Below, in pieces: positions 1 through 4,402 of a DNA stretch of 8,238 bases. The DNA is taken from contig CALHWU010000114.1 in assembly GCA_938039795.1 (NCBI GenBank), positions 1 to 8,238 on the forward strand, written 5' to 3'. The position numbers were made by a program, and so were the translations under genes. Below the pieces are notes generated by a model that saw only the letters and a list, made by a program, of their open reading frames with translations, was not told where the DNA came from and did not search any database. This DNA comes from an uncultured Muribaculaceae bacterium. Its GTDB lineage: Bacteria; Bacteroidota; Bacteroidia; Bacteroidales; Muribaculaceae. Positions within the stretch are counted from its first letter, which is position 1. Each line of letters opens with the position of its first letter.

Positions 1-415
1 TGACGATACCCACGAGGTGACGGTCGTCGTCGACCACAGGGATGCCGCCGATGTGGAACTCTTCCATCATGGCCAGCGCATCACGCACGGTCTTGCCGCG
101 CTTGATTGTGACCGGATCGTAGATCATGCCGTTTTCAGCGCGCTTCACGGCATGCACCTGACGCGCCTGCTCGGCTATGGTCATGTTTTTGTGAATCACA
201 CCGATGCCCCCCTCGCGCGCTATGGCGATAGCAAGCTGGGCCTCGGTGACGGTATCCATTGCCGCCGATACCAGAGGCACGTTGAGCTCGATGTTGCGTG
301 AAAACTTAGTGCGGAGATTGACCTCGCGTGGGAGGACTTCTGAATAGGACGGGATCAGAAGGACATCGTCAAATGTCAGTCCGTCCATTTTTACTCGATC
401 TGCAATAAACGACAT
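1..415 (-). CDS. guaB: IMP dehydrogenase, N-terminal part (cut by window edge)
   Basis: Inosine-5'-monophosphate dehydrogenase oxidises IMP to XMP with NAD+, the committed step of guanine nucleotide synthesis in the cytoplasm. The first 138 codons are visible and the gene continues beyond position 1. The protein begins MSFIADRVKMDGLTFDDVLL, followed by IPSYSEVLPREV, the core barrel segment VSAAMDTVTEAQ (about residues 49-60) and EGGIGVIHKNM (68-78). This is the usual start of the IMPDH TIM barrel. From about residue 95 (ENGMIYDPVTI) the inserted CBS pair begins, with HIGGIPVVDDDRHLVGIV at the cut end. The catalytic Cys loop lies outside the window. I chose the ATG at 415 because the residues before FDDVLL match the usual family length; the ATG at 388 would lose them. 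There is no Shine-Dalgarno sequence. A TAACTTTG -7 box lies about 35 bases upstream. Identification is secure. Confidence 0.95.
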   Translation of the reverse strand, partial: MSFIADRVKMDGLTFDDVLLIPSYSEVLPREVNLRTKFSRNIELNVPLVSAAMDTVTEAQLAIAIAREGGIGVIHKNMTIAEQARQVHAVKRAENGMIYDPVTIKRGKTVRDALAMMEEFHIGGIPVVDDDRHLVGIV

Positions 416-449
416 AAACTGTACGAAACGTTATGGATTTAATTGCACG

Positions 450-457
450 CAAAGTTA
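450..457 (-). promoter_or_regulatory. Putative guaB promoter, Bacteroidetes -7 box
   Basis: On the minus strand this reads TAACTTTG, matching the Bacteroidetes -7 consensus TAnnTTTG. It would start transcription near 443 and give a leader of about 28 bases to the guaB ATG at 415. I find no clear TTTG at the usual 19-21 base spacing upstream, so the -33 half is weak or unrecognised. The call rests on the -7 motif and position alone. Confidence 0.5.
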
Positions 458-612
458 CGCAGAATTTTCGATATAGTGTTCGACTCGCGAAGATTTTTTC
501 TTGACAAAACATGGACAAATCCACGGCTTATATGATTGGTTTGGATCTCAGATAAATATTTTTGATCGTAACACCGCTGTAACTATTTTAACTCACTTTA
601 ACATTAAAACTA

Positions 613-641
613 TTGTCAGCCCCCGATTTGACGTAACTTTG
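613..641 (+). promoter_or_regulatory. Putative ECF sigma gene promoter (-33 TTG, -7 TAACTTTG)
   Basis: TTG at 613-615 and TAACTTTG at 634-641 are 18 bases apart, close to the spacing of housekeeping Bacteroidetes promoters (TTTG, 19-21 bases, TAnnTTTG). Transcription would begin near 648. That leaves about 68 bases of leader before the preferred start at 716, but only about 10 before the ATG at 659. The ten bases CGTAACTTTG (632-641) are identical to the guaB -7 region on the other strand. Confidence 0.6.
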
Positions 642-715
642 CATCGTCGAACCAATCAATGACAGAGGGTTCAGCACAACGCAAAACAATAGTAAACTAC
701 AAAATTCGATACGAC

Positions 716-1219
716 ATGACAACAGTTGATTTCAAGCAGAAGCTTACATCACTTCAGGCCAACATGCTCAACTTCGCCTACATGCTCACGTCAGATCGCG
801 AAGATGCCGCCGACCTTATGCAGGACACAATGCTTAAGGTGCTTGACAATGCCGACAAGTTTACCGAAAACTCGAATTTCAAGGGATGGGTGTTCACAAT
901 TATGCGCAACATCTTCATCAACAACTATCGCAAGGCGGCGCGTGCAGCCACAGTGGTAGATACAACCGACGACCTCTATCATCTCAATCTTAGCCAGGAC
1001 TCCGGCATCGCCACACCCGAAGGCGCGTTCGGCGCCCGCGAGATCACCGACGCCATCAACAGTTTCCCCGAAAAATACCGTGAGCCGTTCGCAATGCACG
1101 TGGCCGGCTACAAATACGAGGAGATCGCACAGAAGATGAATCTGCCTGTCGGCACCGTCAAAAGCCGCATTTTCTACACGCGTCAGCAGCTTCAGATCCG
1201 CTTCGCCGATTATCGCTGA
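716..1219 (+). CDS. RpoE-like ECF RNA polymerase sigma factor
   Basis: This cytoplasmic sigma-70 family protein of the extracytoplasmic-function type would direct RNA polymerase to a dedicated promoter set. It has 167 residues, the normal length for ECF factors, and consists of little more than regions 2 and 4. Region 2 spans about residues 12-75: an acidic stretch TSDREDAADLMQDTMLKVL (25-43), then NFKGWVFTIMRNIFINNYRK (54-73), the core-binding and -10-recognition helices. Region 4 spans about 108-162: INSFPEKYREPFAMHVAGY, then the helix-turn-helix YEEIAQKMNLPVGTVKSRI. I prefer the start at 716 (MTTVDFKQKL) because the 19 residues added by the ATG at 659 are unlike the family and would leave almost no leader. 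No anti-sigma gene follows: the next gene converges on it. It therefore looks like a stand-alone factor controlled at its own promoter or by a distant partner. The symbol rpoE is often used loosely and is not assigned here. Confidence 0.9.
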   Translation: MTTVDFKQKLTSLQANMLNFAYMLTSDREDAADLMQDTMLKVLDNADKFTENSNFKGWVFTIMRNIFINNYRKAARAATVVDTTDDLYHLNLSQDSGIATPEGAFGAREITDAINSFPEKYREPFAMHVAGYKYEEIAQKMNLPVGTVKSRIFYTRQQLQIRFADYR

Positions 1220-1270
1220 TCCATCTTCCGCAGATATTGTTCTCTTAATCTACTATATTCATATAATGAA

Positions 1271-1311
1271 GCCTCGCCGGCGCCGACTGTGATTGTCGGG
1301 AGCGGCGAGGC
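1271..1311. terminator. Bidirectional hairpin terminator between convergent genes
   Basis: GCCTCGCCG (1271-1279) pairs with CGGCGAGGC (1303-1311). An additional inner CGAC/GTCG pairing closes a short loop around TGTGATT. On the plus strand TGTATTTTA follows, a modest T-rich tract. On the minus strand the sequence after the stem is TTCATTATATG. The hairpin sits between the sigma factor stop (1219) and the yccF stop (1326), which point at each other, so it probably ends both transcripts. Confidence 0.75.
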
Positions 1312-1325
1312 TGTATTTTACCCGC

Positions 1326-1700
1326 CTACGCATACGTCACATCTTTGCCGAACGGAAACATAGCCAGTCGCATAAGCTTGAAGTGCTGCAGTCCGAATGG
1401 GATGCCTACGATGGTTATACAGAAGAGCAGTCCCCACGCCAGATGTGTGAGGGCGATCGGTATGCCTCCCAGAAACCACCAGATGACGTTCATCAGAGCT
1501 GCCAGACACCCCGATGGCCAGCCGCTGCTCCGAGTCGAGGTGCCGAAAGGCCATAGCGCCACCACGGCCAGTTTCATTGTCTGCAGTCCGAACGGTATAC
1601 CGATGATCGTGATCATCATCGCCACGCTCGATATGGCGTATTCGACGGCTATCATCAGTCCGCCGAACACCATCCAAATGATATTCAGTAACAAGTTCAT
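1326..1700 (-). CDS. yccF: YccF-family inner membrane protein (two tandem repeats)
   Basis: This 124-residue membrane protein is of the YccF (DUF307) family, whose biochemical role is not established. It consists of two copies of one unit. The first, about residues 2-53, runs NLLLNIIWMVFGG ... ITIIGIPFGLQTMKLAVVALWPFG. The second, about 68-118, runs ALMNVIWWFLGG ... ITIVGIPFGLQHFKLMRLAMFPFG. Each unit has a hydrophobic helix, a short polar turn, a second hydrophobic stretch and the signature GIPFGLQ..K then PFG. The joining segment TSTRSSGWPSG is polar. The length fits the family. The gene lies 79 bases downstream of the Xre regulator on the same strand with no clear promoter of its own, so it may be co-transcribed. 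It ends against the shared hairpin at 1271-1311. The family call is firm; function is unknown. Confidence 0.88.
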   Translation of the reverse strand: MNLLLNIIWMVFGGLMIAVEYAISSVAMMITIIGIPFGLQTMKLAVVALWPFGTSTRSSGWPSGCLAALMNVIWWFLGGIPIALTHLAWGLLFCITIVGIPFGLQHFKLMRLAMFPFGKDVTYA

Positions 1701-1726
1701 ATTTGAATCGATTAAGTTACAAATCC

Positions 1727-1760
1727 GGTTGGAGCTATATATTATTCCGCATTTCCAACC
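1727..1760 (-). other. Short inverted repeat in the xre-yccF gap
   Basis: GGTTGGA (1727-1733) and TCCAACC (1754-1760) are exact reverse complements separated by 20 bases. They lie just after the Xre regulator stop (1780) and before yccF. The stem is only 7 bp and no T-run follows on the minus strand, so it could be a weak attenuator or nothing. Nothing else is recognised in this gap. Confidence 0.25.
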
Positions 1761-1779
1761 AGATGACGTGCAGGTGAAT

Positions 1780-2103
1780 TTATTTTATGACCGAAACAAA
1801 CGAAGGAATTAACTGAATTCCGAGAACAGCAGCGATACGAAAGAAACTCGACAGTTGTATGTCGGCTTTGCCCTGTTCTACACGCGCGATATAGCTTTGC
1901 TCCCGACCAATTTTTTCGGCAATCTGTTTTTGGGTGAGATTCAGTTCCTTTCTGCGCTCCCGGAGCATATTACCATAGAACCACGCAAGTGATTCTTCAT
2001 TGAATAGCTCTCTCGTGTCTGAACCCAACCTGCCGTATTTCTCGTCGAGCATTTTGTTTGCGGTAGGAAGGGACGCTAATTTTTGTGTGTCGATTGTTCT
2101 CAT
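1780..2103 (-). CDS. HigA-like Xre-family transcriptional regulator / orphan antitoxin
   Basis: This 107-residue DNA-binding protein has a helix-turn-helix domain of the Xre/Cro type at about residues 46-98: LRERRKELNLTQKQIAEKIG, then REQSYIARVEQGKADIQLSSFFRIAAVLGIQL. The N-terminal part (DEKYG, about 20-24, and RELFNEESLAWFYGNMLRER, 31-50) resembles Bacteroidetes antitoxins of the HigA group. These bind a RelE/HigB-type mRNA-cleaving toxin and repress their own operon. No intact toxin gene accompanies it. Upstream there are only 17 codons of open frame before the start, then the promoter; downstream comes yccF. Autoregulation is likely, because a perfect 18-bp palindrome overlaps the promoter. 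Base composition is clearly more AT-rich than guaA or the antiporter, suggesting later acquisition. It could also be a domesticated regulator with no toxin partner. Confidence 0.85.
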   Translation of the reverse strand: MRTIDTQKLASLPTANKMLDEKYGRLGSDTRELFNEESLAWFYGNMLRERRKELNLTQKQIAEKIGREQSYIARVEQGKADIQLSSFFRIAAVLGIQLIPSFVSVIK

Positions 2104-2106
2104 TAT

Positions 2107-2160
2107 TCAAATCTGTTTAGTATAATAGATTATCCGCAGATACCGGCTTTTGTCGTCCAT
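2107..2160 (-). other. 17-codon reading frame directly before the Xre gene (possible toxin remnant or leader peptide)
   Basis: On the minus strand an ATG at 2160 opens a frame reading MDDKSRYLRIIYYTKQI and a TGA at 2107-2109. Three bases (ATA) then separate it from the Xre ATG at 2103, in the same frame. The start lies only a few bases after the predicted transcription start (about 2167), so it would be the first frame translated. In HigBA-type loci a toxin gene usually stands here, and the R-x-I-x-Y-Y pattern loosely recalls the first strand of such toxins. It may therefore be what is left of a deleted toxin, a short leader that couples translation, or a chance frame. No Shine-Dalgarno sequence is visible. 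Confidence 0.3.
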
Positions 2161-2173
2161 TTGATTCACGATG

Positions 2174-2205
2174 CAAATATAACTAATTAGTTATAATGTT
2201 ACAAA
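2174..2205 (-). promoter_or_regulatory. Promoter of the Xre regulator gene
   Basis: On the minus strand TTTG (2202-2205) and TATATTTG (2174-2181) are separated by 20 bases. This is a full match to the Bacteroidetes housekeeping promoter TTTG, 19-21 bases, TAnnTTTG. Transcription would start near 2167, leaving a leader of about 64 bases to the ATG at 2103. It is the best-matching promoter in the window. Confidence 0.68.
2178..2195. promoter_or_regulatory. Perfect 18-bp palindrome, probable operator of the Xre regulator
   Basis: TATAACTAATTAGTTATA is a perfect palindrome with no spacer. It overlaps the upstream half of the -7 box (2174-2181) and fills most of the -33/-7 spacer of the Xre promoter. 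A dimeric Xre/HigA protein bound here would block RNA polymerase. That is the standard autoregulatory design of antitoxin operons, so the product of the adjacent gene is the obvious candidate ligand. The palindrome is seen directly; the protein-DNA pairing is inference. Confidence 0.6.
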
Positions 2206-2241
2206 TGTTTTGATGTAAATGTTCACTCTGATAAATGGTAG

Positions 2242-2279
2242 GGACGCTGTGCCAAAATACAAATTTTGGCACAGCGTCC
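2242..2279. terminator. Perfect 17-bp hairpin downstream of guaA
   Basis: GGACGCTGTGCCAAAAT (2242-2258) and ATTTTGGCACAGCGTCC (2263-2279) are exact reverse complements around the loop ACAA. The hairpin lies 66 bases past the guaA stop and before the Xre promoter, so it probably ends the guaA transcript. No strong T-run follows on either strand (CTACCATTTATC on the minus strand). It may therefore work by stem strength, or act as a 3'-end stabiliser instead. Confidence 0.65.
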
Positions 2280-2292
2280 TGTGCGAATCAGT

Positions 2293-2314
2293 ATCGAATT
2301 AAATGATATTCGAT
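2293..2314. other. Small inverted repeat just after guaA
   Basis: ATCGAAT (2293-2299) and ATTCGAT (2308-2314) form a 7-bp stem with an 8-base loop, about 30 bases beyond the guaA stop and before the larger hairpin at 2242-2279. It is AT-rich and weak. It may be part of the 3' end of the guaA message or chance. Confidence 0.25.
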
Positions 2315-2344
2315 GTAATTACTTGGATATTTGGGGAATGTCTA

Positions 2345-3868
2345 TCATTCCCACTCAATTGTCGATGGCGGCTTGGAGGAGATGTCGTAGGTGACGCGGT
2401 TGACGCCCTTCACCTTGTTGATGATCTTGTTTGACACCTCGGCGAGGAAGTCGTAGGGGAGTCGGGCCCAGTCGGCTGTCATGGCGTCGGTGGAGGTGAC
2501 GGCACGCAGAGCTACCGCGCGCTCATAGGTGCGTTCGTCGCCCATCACTCCCACGCTCTGCACTGGAAGCAGTATCACGCCCGCCTGCCATACGGAGTCG
2601 TACAGTCCATGGTCGCGCAGTCCCTGGATGAAGATGGCGTCGGCTTCCTGCAGCACGGCTACTTTTTCGGGCGTTATGTCGCCGAGGATTCTGACGGCAA
2701 GGCCCGGGCCCGGGAACGGATGGCGGCTGATCAGTCGCTCCGGCATGCCGAGCTGACGGCCTACGGCTCTCACCTCATCCTTGAAGAGAAGGCGCAGAGG
2801 CTCGCAGAGCTTGAGGTTCATCTTTTCGGGCAGACCGCCCACATTGTGGTGGCTCTTGATGGTCGTACCGGTGATTGACAGCGATTCTATGCAGTCGGGA
2901 TAGATGGTGCCCTGTCCGAGCCATTTTACGTCGGAAAGCTTGTGGGCCTCTTCGTCGAACACGTCGATAAATCCCTTGCCTATGATCTTGCGCTTCTTCT
3001 CGGGATCGGTCACTCCGGCGAGCTCCTTGAAGAACTTGGCCGACGCGTCGACACCGATCACGTTGAGGCCGAGACCCTCGTAGTCGCGCATAACGTCGCG
3101 GAACTCATCCTTGCGCAGCATGCCGTGGTCCACGAATATGCATGTCAGATTCTTGCCGATGGCCTTGTTGAGAAGCACGGCTGCAACCGAGGAGTCCACG
3201 CCGCCGCTCAGACCGAGCACTACCTTGTCGTCGCCGAGCTGCTCTTTCAGCGCCGCTACGGTCGATTCGATAAACGATGCGGCGTTCCAGTCGCACTTCG
3301 ATCCGCAGATGCCCTTGACGAAATTCTCCAGCAGCTGCATGCCGCATTCGCTGTGGTACACCTCGGGATGGAACTGTACGCCCCACACCTTCTCCTCCTT
3401 GGAGCGATAGGCGGCCACCGGCACGTCGGCCGTGGAAGCTATGATCTCGAAGCGGTCAGAAATGCTGGTGATGGTATCGCCGTGGCTCATCCACACCTGG
3501 CTTCCGGGACGGATATCGCGGAGCAGCGGGTCGGCCTCGTCGACGTATTCAAGCCGTGCACGGCCATATTCGCGGCTTCCGGCCGGCTCTACCTTGCCGT
3601 CGTGGGTATAGGCGATGAACTGCGCTCCGTAGCATATGCCGAGTATGGGCAGGCGTCCCCATATTTCCGACAGGTCGGTGCGGAAGGCTTTTTCGTCATA
3701 GACGGAGAACGGTGATCCGGAGAGGATTACGCCGATTACCGATTCGTCGCCATGGGGAAACTTGTTGTAGGGCACAATCTCGCAGTAGGTGTTCAGTTCG
3801 CGCACACGCCGGCCTATAAGCTGCGTGGTCTGCGATCCGAAATCGAGGATAATGATCTTTTCCTGCAT
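2345..3868 (-). CDS. guaA: GMP synthase (glutamine-hydrolysing)
   Basis: This cytoplasmic enzyme converts XMP to GMP using ATP and ammonia from glutamine, the step after GuaB. The 507 residues cover all parts. The class I glutamine amidotransferase domain (about 1-190) starts IIILDFGSQTTQLIGRR. Its nucleophile Cys79 lies in LGICYGAQ, and His167 and Glu169 in GVQFHPEVYHSE complete the triad. The ATP pyrophosphatase domain has the P-loop LSGGVDSSVAAVLL (SGGVDSS at 221-227) and the LGQGTIYPDCIESL segment (318-331). The C-terminal dimerisation domain includes HPFPGPGLAVRILG (383-396) and ends SSKPPSTIEWE, the conserved family terminus. It is slightly shorter than the E. coli enzyme (525), as expected. 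The start at 3868 immediately precedes the amidotransferase strand. No Shine-Dalgarno sequence is present. A -7 box at 3911-3918, overlapped by a palindrome, suggests its own promoter. The gene appears intact. Confidence 0.97.
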   Translation of the reverse strand: MQEKIIILDFGSQTTQLIGRRVRELNTYCEIVPYNKFPHGDESVIGVILSGSPFSVYDEKAFRTDLSEIWGRLPILGICYGAQFIAYTHDGKVEPAGSREYGRARLEYVDEADPLLRDIRPGSQVWMSHGDTITSISDRFEIIASTADVPVAAYRSKEEKVWGVQFHPEVYHSECGMQLLENFVKGICGSKCDWNAASFIESTVAALKEQLGDDKVVLGLSGGVDSSVAAVLLNKAIGKNLTCIFVDHGMLRKDEFRDVMRDYEGLGLNVIGVDASAKFFKELAGVTDPEKKRKIIGKGFIDVFDEEAHKLSDVKWLGQGTIYPDCIESLSITGTTIKSHHNVGGLPEKMNLKLCEPLRLLFKDEVRAVGRQLGMPERLISRHPFPGPGLAVRILGDITPEKVAVLQEADAIFIQGLRDHGLYDSVWQAGVILLPVQSVGVMGDERTYERAVALRAVTSTDAMTADWARLPYDFLAEVSNKIINKVKGVNRVTYDISSKPPSTIEWE

Positions 3869-3910
3869 AGGGGATTATTGTAAAAGAGTTATCGCTTTGG
3901 TCTTTGTTTG

Positions 3911-3918
3911 CAAAATTA
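3911..3918 (-). promoter_or_regulatory. Putative guaA promoter, -7 box
   Basis: On the minus strand this reads TAATTTTG, matching TAnnTTTG. Transcription would begin near 3904, with about 36 bases of leader before the guaA ATG. The expected -33 position (near 3938-3942) lacks a TTTG, so the promoter may be weak or activator-dependent. The flank on the plus strand (CAAAATTACG) differs from the one at the guaB promoter (CAAAGTTACG) by one base. Confidence 0.5.
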
Positions 3919-3927
3919 CGTAATTTT
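3912..3927. promoter_or_regulatory. 16-bp perfect palindrome over the guaA -7 box
   Basis: AAAATTACGTAATTTT is a perfect palindrome that overlaps nearly all of the guaA -7 box (3911-3918) and extends 9 bases upstream of it. Its placement is that of a repressor site. It could equally help end the upstream antiporter transcript, which stops at 3974, since on the minus strand it would form an AT-rich hairpin. No binding protein is implied by sequence alone. Confidence 0.4.
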
Positions 3928-3973
3928 TCCGTTAAGGCATCTCTGAGAGTGTAACGTTTTTGGTGCGCACGTA

Positions 3974-4402
3974 TCATTTGAGTCGTGCAAGCTGTTTTTT
4001 GGGTGCCACTACCCAGATGACGTCGTGCGGGGCGAACGTAGTGGAAGCCACCGGAGTGATAAATTCTCCATTACGGTCAATAGTCACGATAAGAGTCGAA
4101 TAGTCCTTGCTCAGCCGGGCGTCGCCTACGGTCTTTCCGGCGAGTGGCGACGTCTCGGAGAGCTGCACGGTGGTCAGCTTGAAGTCATAGGCCGAGCTGT
4201 CGGAGGCTTCGTTGCTGTCTGACGCCTCCACTATGGGCAGCAGAGCCTGGATCTCCTCGTCGGTGGCGATCACGCCCAGTACGTCGCCTGGAAAAATACG
4301 CGTGTCGCCCGACGGCACCGGGATCAGCTGCGCGCCCCGCTGTATGCTGGCTATGTTGACGCCATACTTGCGCCTGAGATCGGAGTCCAGCAGGCGTTCG
4401 CC
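3974..4402 (-). pseudogene. Displaced RCK_C tandem of the antiporter (C-terminal part after frameshift)
   Basis: This stretch encodes 142 residues in a different frame from the antiporter upstream of it. It begins GERLLDSDLRRKYGVNIASI with no start codon of its own. It contains most of one TrkA_C/RCK_C domain (GVNIASIQRGAQLIPVPSGDTRIFPGDVLGVIA) and a complete second one (TTVQLSETSPLAGKTVGDARL to FAPHDVIWVVAPKKQLARLK). They are joined by an acidic linker with a small EASDSNEASDSS repeat. RCK_C domains on transporters sense small ligands and gate the pore. The reading frame is well kept over its whole length, which argues for a recent lesion or a sequencing or assembly error rather than old decay. 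An internal start (ATG at 4318 by way of MPSGDTR) would give a fragment with the first domain truncated. Confidence 0.8.

Larger units (their letters stand above)
416..715. other. AT-rich divergent intergenic region guaB / ECF sigma
   Basis: These 300 bases separate two divergently transcribed genes. They hold the guaB -7 box (450-457) and the sigma-factor promoter (613-641). Between them lie four TAAC tetramers at 569, 580, 589 and 599. I see no RNA gene and no convincing terminator. An in-frame ATG at 659 could extend the sigma factor by 19 residues, but I do not favour it. Confidence 0.6.

Noticed and set aside
659..715. Extended N-terminus of the ECF sigma factor from the ATG at 659
   Set aside because: The 19 added residues do not look like a sigma N-terminus, and the start would lie about 10 bases from the predicted transcription start. 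The ATG at 716 fits the family better.
1479..1770. Repeated CCAGATGACGT near 1479, 1759 and (one-base variant) 4013
   Set aside because: Two copies encode V-I-W in unrelated membrane or strand segments (NVIWW in YccF, DVIWV in the antiporter). The match does not extend beyond about 11 bases, so chance and coding constraint explain it.
2104..2344. Intact HigB/RelE toxin gene upstream of the Xre regulator
   Set aside because: The 240 bases contain a promoter, a palindrome and the guaA hairpin. The longest relevant minus-strand frame is 17 codons.
2942..3715. Plus-strand open frame (257 codons) inside guaA
   Set aside because: It is antisense to conserved GuaA sequence and has no domain or start context of its own. 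It is a shadow frame.
3869..3973. Purine riboswitch ahead of guaA
   Set aside because: The predicted leader is only about 36 bases and shows none of the purine riboswitch core.
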